Source of the DNA: Pectinophora gossypiella
Lineage: Eukaryota; Arthropoda; Insecta; Lepidoptera; Gelechiidae
Assembly: GCF_024362695.1 (NCBI RefSeq)
Contig: NC_065420.1
Coordinates: 5,471,420 to 5,535,419 of the forward strand
Direction of reading: 5' to 3'
Length of the DNA stretch: 64,000 nt
This document shows positions 23,501 through 31,102 of the stretch, one piece after another; position 1 is the stretch's first letter, and the number at the start of each line of letters is the position of its first letter. The translations under genes and the position numbers were made by a program. The notes beneath the pieces were generated by a model. That model ran no database searches and was not told where the DNA came from. It saw only the letters and a program-made list of their open reading frames with translations.

Positions 23501-26455
23501 TCGGTCTTACTTTAGTCTTCCATAACAAGGGCGTCAGACGTGTCTGTATAAAACGAGGTTTTTTGTATGAAGTGTCCGGTGTGACTGGAGTGATATTTTT
23601 GATTTAAATTGCGTGCGTGTTATGAAACACGATTGATGAATGTGGTCTTGACAAGTCCCCAGAAAACAATGTCAAGTAGGTAGCTAAAGTGTAGTAGGTA
23701 CCTATTTATGCCTAAATGTTTTACTGTACACCTACCTACATCTACATAAGGCTATCTACATCCGATGTAAACTCCCATAGCTGACTTCTACGATACGCGA
23801 TGCCAAGCGGTAACTTTACATTCCGGACCTTAGAAACCAAACGTACCCTTCAAAGTGACACCAAGATCAGTCACATGCGTGCCGTAATTCTTCTGTATGA
23901 TGAGTCCGCAGTCAATTGCAGTGTGGACCACATCTTGCATGGTCAACCTTGACGTTTTCTTCCACATGGAGAGGAAAGCGTCTCCGGCAAACTTGAGGAC
24001 GTCGCCGTTGTGCGTCAGAATTTCCTGAACCATGGCACCAATGTAGGAGTTCAGGACTTGGGTCAGTTTCGATGGTCCGCCACGGCCAGCCTTTGTGTAC
24101 ATCTCGCATAGGTCCGTGAAACCTGGGATTGGAAAGTAAAAGCAATGGCAGTTTGTTTTTTTGTCGTGACGTACCTATTGTAGATTTTTCGCAAACGGCA
24201 TAACTACTTGACCGGACAAAATGGCACTTCAAAATGGTAGTTTTATAACTAGAAATGAGTGGCAGTCACTGTGTTTCAGCGGTTCAAACACCGGACTTGC
24301 AACAATGAGTTATTAATAAACACGATGTTAAGTAACATTTTGAAAGCGCTCTTGAGAGCCGAGTTTCGTTTATTAATACGGCGTCATCATCACCAGCCCA
24401 TTAACGTCCCCACTGCTGGGGCACGGGCCTTCCCAATGGATGGATAAGGAGATCGGGCCTTAAACCACCACGCGGGCCCAGTGCGGATTGGTGGTTATTA
24501 ACGACTGCTAATGCAGCCGGGACCAACGGCTTAACGTGCCTTCCGAAGCACCCCTTATAGTGAAGACGGTATTGGAGATGAGCCGCATCGCCGTCTATAA
24601 TGATCGAGGTAATTGCGTAAGTTACATAAGCAATATAAGTACAAACAAACTCAAAAATATCTTTATTCATTAAGTAACATAGTTACACTTTGAATCGTCA
24701 ATTTTTTACAAAAATATACTATAAAACACAAACTAAAAATAAACTAGGATTGAAATATTAAGTATTTCGCGCCACGAAAGAAGTCGGCGGATTTTAATGA
24801 ATCTAACTTGACAAGTCATATAATTCTATGCAGAATCTGCGACAGTAGCGCCGCGGCCTTCGGGGACTTCTTTCGTGTACGGATTATATTTTAAACGTAG
24901 TTTATTTTTTAGTCTTTGTTTTGTAGTAACACTGATAATGTTTATTGAACGTCTCATCCGCCTGAACTACTGCAGCTCCATACAACCTAAACAAATGTTT
25001 ACCAGAAACATCGATGAACATGAGTGCTGTTTCGTAGCTCCGCATGGAGTAGTCGGAGTGTTTGTAGATGATCTCGTCGGGCACCATGGAGGCTATGGTG
25101 CTGATGTGCACCTCCTCGTGCAGGTCGCGGCAGTCCATGTCTGTGCTACAAGACCATAGAGAAGGAAATTGCATTGGTTTACTAACATCGCTTAACCTGA
25201 AACAGGTTTGTCTCGATGGCTTCTTCGGCATAGTTTCTCATTACACCGAGATGTGGATTAGATACCAACCTTTTTTTGTTTTGACGTGACTTATTGTAGA
25301 TTTGCCGCAGATGGCATTAACTACTTGGCCGGACAAATGGGGAGTGCTGAAAGCTCTCACCCGGTACAACGTTTAAGACAACAGGCCTGAGGTTGCCCAG
25401 TTGGGCGCGAACCTCGGCTCAGGGCTTCGTCTGAGAGGAAAAATATTTGAAAGACCCTACCGACCCTAGTGGGTCGATAGCGATAGGCGCTGATTGAGGG
25501 AAGTCGTCGACCACGCCGGCGGGGTCATTAGATACCAACCGAGATGGACAAGTAGGTAGGTAAACGCCTGGTTGTTTCTTATAAATATTCTATGACTGTT
25601 TAGGTGTAATAAAGTGAAAAAATCTCACCGATAGCTGAGCCGGTTTGGCAGTTATGACAGCTTGAATGTAGAAGTCACTTTTTAGCCTTTTCCAAGTACT
25701 TACAATTGAGCGTTTAGCTTTTGGTTTCATACAAGATCATTAATCCAGCTCCAGGGGGGACAGAGTCATCTTCTCTGCCCTCCACTGGGGCAATTCCTGT
25801 TCGGCGCATCCTTGCCGCGGGGGTGGGTCTTACATCAGTAGGCCGGAGTGAGATGGTGACTGAGTTCGAATAGACCCAAACCTACGGGGTATAACGTACA
25901 ACTCTTGCCCAGGGATACGGGTGAAGACCTCAACGGTTGCAGAGACGAAGATGGGAGCCATCGGAAGAGGCGAGTCACAGGGACTATAACCTGACAGGGG
26001 TAGCAGTAACTGTCAGTACTATTCAGAGGAGAAGGACAGGAGTCCTAGTACGGCTTTGAAATAGACTACTCTGAGGGCCATCCCACTCGCGTCAGACAGT
26101 ACTGTGGAGCAGAAGGCCAGAGTGAAATCACTGCTCTATTTTTCCCTGAAAAAGAGCGTGGCTCTTAAGTTAGTGACTACTAATGTACTAAGCAAAGAAA
26201 TAGTCAACTAAACATCTTTCTTAAAAGTCCCTCCGGTAAGCGTCAAGGTCTTCACACCATCCACCAATAATTTTTTAATGAAAAATACTCATACGTAGAC
26301 TTCCCCTCGAGTTGCCGCTGCTTATGCCTGTACCGCTCGCGCGGTGACATCATCTCTGTAGGCACTATGGACGCGTGATGATGGGCGCGCTTCATGGCCA
26401 TCAGGTACTCATCATAGCTCTCGTCACTCTTGCGAGGTCCCCGATCTGCACCCAT
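2549..26455 (-). CDS. ADCY10: Soluble adenylyl cyclase (adenylate cyclase type 10), 34 exons, 1,631 aa
   Basis: Makes cAMP from ATP; the family is soluble and stimulated by bicarbonate and Ca2+. Exons 1-34 (high to low): 26455-26295, 25145-25003, 24122-23847, 23400-23186, 22739-22679, 22377-22258, 21603-21384, 20819-20626, 20074-20001, 19685-19528, 19189-19039, 18602-18501, 17885-17785, 17305-17155, 16619-16481, 16214-16085, 15669-15453, 15027-14913, 14807-14667, 14128-13979, 13683-13580, 13226-13119, 12563-12456, 11985-11937, 11336-11187, 10460-10348, 9133-8958, 8452-8296, 7479-7345, 5962-5841, 5370-5171, 4691-4526, 3320-3182, 2698-2549. Every junction keeps phase; the total is 4,896 nt, close to the human protein of about 1,610 aa. 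Order: cyclase C1, cyclase C2, degenerate P-loop NTPase, long helical C-terminus. Weakest donors are GTCATC (exon 17), GTCTGT (19) and GTTGGT (10). Exon 1 is the least certain; M in exon 2 (MDCRDL) is an alternative start. TTTATT at 2436-2441 gives a polyadenylation signal on this strand. Confidence 0.9.
3406..3490. repeat. Perfect 31-bp inverted repeat (hairpin)
   Basis: Arms 3406-3436 and 3460-3490 are exact reverse complements, separated by 23 bp. The arm starts GTATTTTGCGAAAAACAATA. It lies in the ADCY10 intron between exons 32 and 33, immediately left of a SINE. Confidence 0.9.
3495..3735 (+). mobile_element. tRNA-derived SINE, family 1
   Basis: It has a B-box-like GGTTCGAATCCC at about 3552, an A-box-like GTGGTACAACAGC upstream, and a tail with GTTGGTCTAACAGAAAGCTT, GGTGAGGTGTGGGCAC and CCCCAATTGGGATA. 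A second copy lies at 9181-9415 and a reversed piece at 46300-46380. Confidence 0.7.
4225..4400 (+). repeat. Diverged repeat copy (family also at 25270 and 53000)
   Basis: It shares ACTACTTGGCCAGACAA and a downstream GCCTGAGGGTG block with the copies at 25270-25540 (+) and 52815-53045 (-). No coding capacity. The class of transposon is not determined. Confidence 0.45.
5562..5820 (+). mobile_element. tRNA-derived SINE, family 2
   Basis: The head, CAATTGGTAGAACGCTTGCC followed by GCAGGTTCGAATCC, looks like a tRNA A box and B box. The body has GGAAAACATCGTGAGGAAAC and CAGTCGCTTCTTGAAAAAAT. The tail ends GTGAAAAACGGGATAATG. It lies between ADCY10 exons 30 and 31. A reversed 3' piece is at 12288-12385. 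Confidence 0.8.
6185..6365 (-). mobile_element. LINE 3' end relic
   Basis: The minus-strand frame encodes NVEKAREVCQDRSKWNS followed by a serine-rich end, the typical C-terminus of a lepidopteran non-LTR reverse transcriptase ORF. A second copy on the plus strand at 59865-59960 encodes NVEEAREVGRDRSKWNS. Both are isolated ends with no RT domain nearby. Confidence 0.6.
6400..6535 (+). repeat. Interspersed repeat tail
   Basis: It carries CACTGCCCGATGTTTCCCTA, then a TAGCATGGAGAATGCTAC-type block and GACAAGAGCGTGGCTCTTAA. Related tails occur at 8205-8250, 26080-26165 and (reversed) 55005-55060. Probably the 3' part of a non-LTR element. Confidence 0.5.
7770..8025. repeat. Repeat fragments between ADCY10 exons 28 and 29
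   Basis: A tRNA-like CTGGTTCGAATCCTGGCTCC lies at about 7800. A segment ending GATGTGATTTTTCAAAAAGG at 7997-8025 is a reversed relative of the sequence at 60630-60740. Confidence 0.4.
8097..8250 (+). mobile_element. Non-LTR retrotransposon ORF C-terminal relic
   Basis: The frame reads KGKRGRGRPRRTFMKHLKEK and so on, the C-terminal GRGRPRR..W/F...L signature of RTE-type lepidopteran LINE reverse transcriptases, followed by the ACCGACAAGAGCGCAGCTCT tail. It is a short relic with no catalytic domain. Confidence 0.6.
9181..9415 (+). mobile_element. tRNA-derived SINE, family 1, second copy
   Basis: GTGGTTCGAACCCCGGAACC head, then the same GTTGGTCTAATAGAAAGCTC, GGTGAGGTGTGGGTAC and CCCCAATTAGGATA tail as the copy at 3495-3735. 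Intron between ADCY10 exons 26 and 27. Confidence 0.65.
9470..9600. repeat. LINE/SINE tail
   Basis: CAAATACACTTTATTGCACT ... GGGCGGCCTTATTGCTCTAG, a very common lepidopteran retroelement end. A related copy is at 58141-58270 and a fragment at 62660-62720. Confidence 0.55.
10005..10215 (-). mobile_element. SINE family 3, truncated copy
   Basis: Reversed relative of the full element at 51866-52190. It shares the ACTGAGCCGCCATAGGCCCC, CAACCCTGATGTCAGGGTTA and ACCGGGACCAACGGCTTAAC blocks (as read on the plus strand). Head lost. Confidence 0.75.
10558..10800. mobile_element. MITE with about 66-bp terminal inverted repeats
   Basis: Left arm 10558-10623 begins AATTAAAACACATAATAACG; right arm 10735-10800 is its imperfect reverse complement (ends ATTATGTGTTTTAATT). 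The two arms share TTAAAC.CGnTAAGAACCCG and TATGAGACTC blocks. 243 bp, non-coding, in the intron between ADCY10 exons 25 and 26. Confidence 0.8.
11458..11625. mobile_element. GC-ended palindromic MITE (family C), copy 1
   Basis: Arms GCGCGAATTATATCGAGGCC and, on the right, GCTCGATATTATTCGCGCCG, bordered by CGCGGCGCGG-type termini. The centre has CCATCTACGTAGATTTTA. One of five copies in the window; no ORF. Confidence 0.75.
11775..11925. mobile_element. MITE family C, copy 2
   Basis: GCGGCGCGAATTATATCGAA on the left and CCTCGATATAATTCAAGTCG on the right, with a central CTATCTACGTGGATAG. Its right edge lies about 15 bp inside the intron from the donor of ADCY10 exon 24 (exon end 11937). Confidence 0.75.
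12288..12385 (-). mobile_element. SINE family 2, 3' fragment
   Basis: The reverse complement matches the tail of the 5562-5820 element: CAGACAGGCAGTCGCTTCTG, GACCTGTCAAATCTTCAGGT, TGTGAAAAATGGGAT. Confidence 0.7.
12650..12765 (+). repeat. LINE relic and poly-G tract
   Basis: The frame reads RLTKEIYDAGVSGRVVRGRQ, a decayed LINE C-terminal region related to the relic at 8097. It is followed by a GGGGGGG-rich low-complexity run at about 12739-12762. Confidence 0.5.
12800..12975. mobile_element. Foldback MITE
   Basis: Left part: GGGGTTAAAAAGCTACATCG, AAGCAATTCATCTAAAAAGG, CAATATGG. Right part, reversed: CTTTAAAACATCGAAGAAAT, ACATCTAAAAAAGG, AATATTGCAATTTGACAT. The left part recurs beside SINE 2 at 5515-5560. 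Intron between ADCY10 exons 22 and 23. Confidence 0.6.
16680..16865. mobile_element. MITE family E, copy 1
   Basis: Ends AAGGTGTTAGTGACACCGTG and TGGTGCCACTAACACCCTGT are inverted repeats. The interior has AATTCCACTTGATATTAACT. About 185 bp in the ADCY10 intron between exons 14 and 15. Confidence 0.75.
17333..17568. mobile_element. MITE family E, copy 2, near a splice acceptor
   Basis: Starts ACAGGGTGTTAGAGACATTG and ends CGTTACGATGTCACTAACTA, with the same AAATTCCACTTGATATTAAC interior. Its left edge is about 28 bp upstream of the acceptor of ADCY10 exon 14 (exon start 17305), so the splice tract lies just outside the element. Confidence 0.75.
17945..18325 (+). mobile_element. LINE 3' end with poly-A tail
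   Basis: Contains TCTTAGTCTTCAAGGCTAGG, GTGAATAGGTATTTGCTAGG and TGATCCATCCTAGACCACAC, typical of the reverse-transcriptase C-terminus and 3' end of lepidopteran LINEs. It ends in an A run at about 18312. Lies between ADCY10 exons 12 and 13. Confidence 0.6.
19528..21603 (-). other. ADCY10: ADCY10 second catalytic domain (C2), exons 7-10
   Basis: Residues about 326-540. NKVSMFDKDMMFLVVFG carries Lys410 and Met413, equivalent to human Lys334 and Met337. Exon 9 encodes YCGVVGHVLRREYTVIG, with Thr480. The exon 9/10 junction builds PVNKAARLMMSY, with Asn487 and Arg491, the transition-state residues (human Asn412 and Arg416). All expected catalytic residues of C2 are kept, so enzymatic activity is likely. 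Confidence 0.85.
19815..19985. repeat. Foldback repeat
   Basis: Repeated direct and inverted CGGCTACACCTAGTT / AACTAGGTGTAGCC words: GCGGCTACACCTAGTTATAG, AGAACTAGGTGTAGCCACTT, GGCTACAACTAGGTCC. No coding; intron between ADCY10 exons 9 and 10. Confidence 0.55.
22440..22550. mobile_element. MITE family E, truncated copy
   Basis: AATTCCACTTGATATCAACC followed by the terminal GTTACGGTGTCACTAACACC. Preceded by a C run at 22434-22452. Lies between ADCY10 exons 5 and 6. Confidence 0.65.
22779..22960. repeat. 19-bp tandem array, about 9.5 copies
   Basis: The unit is close to CACGGGTACCAAATAAANA, repeated from 22779 to 22960 with a few substitutions in the N-like positions; each unit carries GGTACC or a near match. 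It lies in the intron between ADCY10 exons 4 and 5, about 40 bp upstream of the exon 5 acceptor. Minus-strand open frames through it are by-products of the repeat. Confidence 0.85.
23186..25145 (-). other. ADCY10: ADCY10 first catalytic domain (C1), exons 2-4
   Basis: Residues about 54-265. Class III cyclase metal-binding motifs are present: FIDVSGFT with Asp99, and GDVLKFAGDAF with Lys145 and Asp149. These match human Asp47, Lys95 and Asp99. The later motif is VIIGQPVWDAKAAEYM, in which Lys227 stands where human sAC has the bicarbonate-binding Arg176 and Ile218 where it has Val167. The intron at 24123-25002 carries a SINE and a TE fragment. The intron between exons 4 and 5 carries the 19-bp tandem array. 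Confidence 0.85.
24383..24570 (-). mobile_element. SINE family 4, truncated copy
   Basis: Plus-strand landmarks: CCAGCCCATTAACGTCCCCA, CTGCTGGGGCACGGGCCTTC, CAGCCGGGACCAACGGCTTA, GTGCCTTCCGAAGCAC. Same as the fuller copy at 52397-52679. Intron between ADCY10 exons 2 and 3. Confidence 0.75.
25270..25540 (+). repeat. Interspersed repeat (same family as 4225 and 52815)
   Basis: Contains AACTACTTGGCCGGACAAAT, AACAGGCCTGAGGTTGCCCA, GATAGCGATAGGCGCTGATT and GTCGTCGACCACGCCGGCGG. The reversed copy at 52815-53045 shares all the later blocks. It lies between ADCY10 exons 1 and 2. I cannot assign it to a transposon class. Confidence 0.6.
25735..26165 (+). mobile_element. Non-LTR element 3' region
   Basis: GC-richer block including GGGGTGGGTCTTACATCAGT, GGCCGGAGTGAGATGGTGAC, GGACTATAACCTGACAGGGG and the final CACTGCTCTATTTTTCCCTG / GAGCGTGGCTCTTAA tail also seen at 6400-6535. 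No intact frame. Confidence 0.5.
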
Positions 26456-26470
26456 TATTACTAGTTTATA

Positions 26471-26870
26471 GTATAAGAATAAAGAATAAGAGAGTCAAGA
26501 ATAAGAGAGTCAAGAATAAGAGAGTCAAAAATAAGAGAGTCAAGAATAAGAGAGTCAAGAATAAGAGAGTCAAGAATAAGAGAGTCAAGAATAAGAGAGT
26601 CAAGAATAAGAGAGTCAAGAATAAGAGAGTCAAGAATAAGAGAGTCAAGAATAAGAGAGTCAAGAATAAGAGAGTCAAGAATAAGAGAGTCAAGAATAAG
26701 AGAGTCAAGAATAAGAGAGTCAAGAATAAGAGAGTCAAGAATAAGAGAGTCAAGAATAAGAGAGTCAAGAATAAGAGAGTCAAGAATAAGAGAGTCAAGA
26801 ATAAGAGAGTCAAGAATAAGAGAGTCAAGAATAAGAGAGTCAAGAATAAAAGAGTCAAGAATAAGAGGGG
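26471..26870. repeat. 15-bp minisatellite, about 26 copies
   Basis: Unit AAGAGAGTCAAGAAT, almost perfectly repeated; a few units differ by one base. It starts about 16 bp upstream of the proposed ADCY10 ATG (26455, minus strand). Two minus-strand frames stay open through the array (ILDSL and FLTLL repeats) because the unit is a multiple of three. Its right edge runs into the 3' part of a family 3 SINE (26868-26945), whose GTCAAGGGGCC-like word may have seeded the repeat. Confidence 0.95.
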
Positions 26871-27437
26871 CTTTTGGCGGCTCAGAAATCACTCTGACAC
26901 CAGGTTGAGGTTGGTAATCCACCTCATATCCCGCACAATAGAAGATTCTTCACCCAGCACCAATTCGTAGCTAGATTTACTTCACCCCCTCTGGGTTTTA
27001 CTTTAGATAATTTTAAATTTCCGTCAGCCACTAATGGTTAAGGGGAGCATGGTCTCGCTGGCGACTGGGAATAACAGCTTACGAGGCGCACGGTAAGAGT
27101 GAGATTATCTATGGAGTAATAAGTTACTTATACATAAAAGGCCACTACGGGCGTAAAGGGAACTAGCCGTAGGTAAGAAAGAAAGAAAGAAAAATATTTA
27201 TTTCCCCACATAAAAACATTGTACATGACAATTTACTAGTTTAAACTGACAGATTTTGTGAAAGGGCTGATGCCTAAACTAAGTTAAAACTTGTAATATA
27301 GGTCATCAGGCCTTCCCCCAGAATAAAACAGCAACATTGAACCTTATTCTATGTGCAGGCAAGCAACAGGTACTCTCGTTCAATGTTTTAATAAGTAGTA
27401 TAAGGTTCAATAAGAAGGGGAAATATAAAGTGGGAAC

Positions 27438-27550
27438 ATATCACAATTACCACTTTGTAATCCCTAGCTTGGTTAGAACATTACAGGCTGATCACCAGAT
27501 TGATTAAAAGTAAGATGATCCGTGCTTCGGAGGGCACGTTAAGCCCCCTT
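27438..27550 (+). mobile_element. SINE family 3 internal fragment
   Basis: ACCACTTTGTAATCCCTAGC, TTACAGGCTGATCACCAGAT and GATCCGTGCTTCGGAGGGCA match the body of the element at 51866-52190. Confidence 0.7.
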
Positions 27551-27956
27551 ATTCTGACTGTTAGACCAGCCCGGTGTAGTTTTTATGGTAAATTAGAGAG
27601 CACCGGAACCGGAAATCACAAGTAAGTGAACATCCATAAGTTCAAAGTAATTTGCGGTGCTCCGAATGATATTGGCCTTCTGGTACTATATGGAAATTCA
27701 CCCTTTCCCATTCCAGGAGGGAATGGTATTATCCTGCTAGTTTCAAATCCGATTTTATAGCCAAAGTTGGTACTTACTCCAATTTTCCAAACTTTCTTTA
27801 ACATGTTGACTGTCTCGTTTCTCTTCCATTTTGCAAGCGTAGATAGTATTTTTCTTTCTATATTGCACTTAAAAATTACAATTTCCACCATTCACCATCC
27901 TGTCAGGAATAATCCTGACAGACGTTTCTTATGGCGTTTATGACTAATTAGATAGG

Positions 27957-28258
27957 TAGGTATAGGTCCCGGCAAACTTCTTGAGCATCGACCTTGACTG
28001 CGCACAACCGAATTTTAGATCTCTTTGGTGGTGCGGTACGGGGCGCGCGGGGGCGGTGAGTAAATAATATAAGTTTTAATAAACTGTAATAATATAAGTT
28101 TAGTTTTATTTACATAATTAAATAATATAATAATTGTTTTTTTTTTAATGAAGTTAAAATAATCAAAAGTTTATTTTTTTTTGCACGGAAGTGTACGTGC
28201 GCGAACTTTCCCCCACTACGACACTCGATGCTCAAGAAGTTTGCCGGGAATTATACCT
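27957..28258. mobile_element. MITE with 25-bp terminal inverted repeats
   Basis: Left end CCCGGCAAACTTCTTGAGCA followed by TCGA. Right end, reversed, CCCGGCAAACTTCTTGAGCA followed by TCGAG. Flanks carry TATAGGT and ATTATACCTA. About 300 bp, non-coding. Confidence 0.8.
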
Positions 28259-31102
28259 ACTCAGATTCTTATTTAAACAGACTATCAAATGACGGAGCCG
28301 AAGACGCCACAAACTATTTATTTTAGAGGAAGATAACTTGCGCACTACATCCATCCAATATCTTGTACTTAATAATTTTCTGTCAATCATTCCCACTCTT
28401 TTTATCGACGCCTTACATTATTATCAATGACGTATTTTGATTATTATAATGAAACTTTGTAACATATTCACGTTTCTACATTTTAAGGCCCGCATTAATA
28501 AATGTAGTGCGAAAACGAATTGTAGGTATGCTGTATGGTATGGACAGTCGATTTATGAGCATGGCAGTTTCTCGCTGAGAGTAGGTACCTATCTAGTAGT
28601 GTTCTGTGATGCCAGTAGGACCATGATAAATACTAAGCATGTTATTTAGTTGTACGTCTTTTGTAGCCTTAAACAAAGAGAAAATAGAACATTTTAGCCT
28701 TAGATTTAGGTATTTCAATCGGATTTATTAGAAAGTGTTCTTCTTTGTAGGTATCCAGAGCAAACAGGCTTTATATACCTTATATTCGTTAGACTTTAGT
28801 TTTTTTTTTTACAGAAACCGGTAAGTACTTTATTAATGCCATCAGAGTTCGAGATCTATAATTTTATACAGATCCAAAAGGTAATAAGGGTGAAGACAAA
28901 ATAAAACTTTAAATTGATTTAATTTACCTTTTATTAGATAAACGTTATCACAGATTTTGGAGTTGCAAACATCACTGAATTCATCACATCTGTAGCACTA
29001 CACAATTCCACACTGGAGGACTTTCCAGGCTAAGTTCCTCAAAAACAATATAAAAGGCGCTGTACAGATTTTCTTTGTTTAACCTTCTAATTTCATAGAT
29101 AACAGAAATACGTATGCATCTTTTATCAGTGTTTGGGTACAAATGACGACCCTTTTTATTACAGCCAGGCACAAATACATCTTCCACCTATTATTATCAA
29201 TGTTAAATTGAAATAGGTAGCAACATAATTCTATACATAATGTGATCCAAATATCAAGCATCAATTATTTGTATATGGGTACCAATGCTTCTGCCATTAC
29301 ACTGTATTTTGGAATTATTATGTACCTGAGTATAGAGAAAATACGTAATTATCACGTTAAAGCTGTACAACGAACGTCATCTACCTATATTCCTTTTGGT
29401 GAACGTAGCCTGGAAAGTTCCTCACTGTATACTGTTGATTCACGCGATGACGTACCTATGATTAAAACATACAAATTTTAATTGTATTGGAAGTTTGAAA
29501 GATTAGCAGAAGCAAATTAGTTGACGATCCATTTAGCTAATTTGTTTTGCGCATCGAAAATAATTATCGTGATCGTGATCACCTTTAGCAAGTTGTAACT
29601 TTCAATCCTGGGGATAAAAATGCCAGATATATTATCGTTACATACAATGCTTATTTTAACATACGTACCAACATAAAATTACGTTGGTAATTTCTGTAAG
29701 AGCCAAAAGTTGCTCAAACGGCTTCGAAAGGAATGTGTATACTTTCAGTACCTAGGTACCTACTTATCGGCGCCCAAAGGATAGACATACATAAGTAGTG
29801 TCAGTTTTAATGCTTGACGTGGATAAGTGTATGATGTTTGTCGATGTTAGTGGAGAAATGTGGGGGAAGCAGCGCAGGGTATGACCTTACGGCCCAAACT
29901 CCTCTTACAATCCAAACCTCATTGTTTAACTATTGTGTCTGGTCTGGGACGCATCGCAGATATAGGTACTGCTGCGGTCCCAAAGGTGGATCCATCGTCA
30001 GTATCGTCGCCCCTGAAATATTAGGTAGTATTCATAGACAACAATCGTGTCGCTTTCGTAATGACAGGTACCTTTAGGAAAAATTCTGCTCTTTGTCCTT
30101 GCTTCTATCTAGTAAAAATACTTACCATTTGCTTATACTTACCAACATCCTCTCGAAACTAAAAATTTGCCACTTATATTTCAGTACACTAAATGTAAAG
30201 CCATGTTTAACTAGGTATAACTAACTATACTCGTGACTAAAGAATTGAAGATAATTATATACCTATAAGCCATTTGTCTGTGGCAAGTATTGAGTAGGTG
30301 ATTAGCTTTTTAAAATAGCACGTTATCAAACCAGTTGCTTGCTTCCTCTAGCTAGTTAAGAATTATATATATATATATTATGATTTAGAGTGCAGTATGC
30401 ACATAATATTAACTCTGATAAAAAAATCACTTTTCACAACAAACAAATTTTTCCTAATCACTACACCACTCCCTTGTTAATCAGGGTAAGAATTAACACA
30501 AACACAACTCACTAGGAGTGCAGATTCAACACTTCACTAACCCCAAGATAAGTCAATTTGGTACTTTTGACCTGTTTAATTGAACTGTTTAAAACCACAC
30601 TACTTTCAAATCACAAACTAGACACTGTTGGAATCATAATAGCACTTCTATATTCACTAACTTCACAAGGTGTAAAAAAACTACAACATGAGATGAAATA
30701 ATCTATTTAAATGGTCACACACTTACACTACACATCACCTAACCATACACTGAATAAGTTATACACTATTTCAATACAAATGAAGTTTCTTTATCAATAA
30801 TACACTTTCGCAATTTTAAAGTATTATTGCAATGAACTAGCAAAACTAACAACTACAAAGTTAATTGTTATTATTGCTGGGCACTATAATTTGTGCACTA
30901 ACACAGCACTTGCACAAACTTAGATGTTCAAAACCTTCACATAATCAATAATGTTTACATACACCTCACAACAGCACTACACATCACAAGTATACAATAA
31001 AAAAATGAGGTCTAAAACATTAGGAAACTCTGAAAAAACTTATGCTAATGATAAACTCAATAAATATAAAACTATAATCCTTGTGAATATTTCATGCAAC
31101 TT

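Larger units (their letters stand above)
26871..31102. other. Repeat-bearing stretch without a recognised gene
   Basis: It holds a SINE 3 tail (26868-26945), a GAAA run (27176-27195), a SINE 3 fragment (27438-27550), a MITE (27957-28258), a weak inverted similarity between about 28980-29060 and 29370-29440 (GCCTGGAAAGT words), and a TA run at 30364-30380. Open frames here have no splice context or family match. The last few hundred bases are probably the 3' UTR of spenito. Confidence 0.5.

Noticed and set aside
26461..26922. Two long minus-strand open frames with LILDS or LTLLF repeats
   Set aside because: They are translations of a 15-bp minisatellite in two frames; no domain, no splice context. 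Kept only as a possible uORF in the findings.
28984..29264. Minus-strand frame with VPGCNKKG near its start, suggestive of a THAP domain
   Set aside because: Later zinc-binding and AVPTIF-like features are missing, and part of the region has an inverted relative at 29370-29440, so it is likely repeat sequence.
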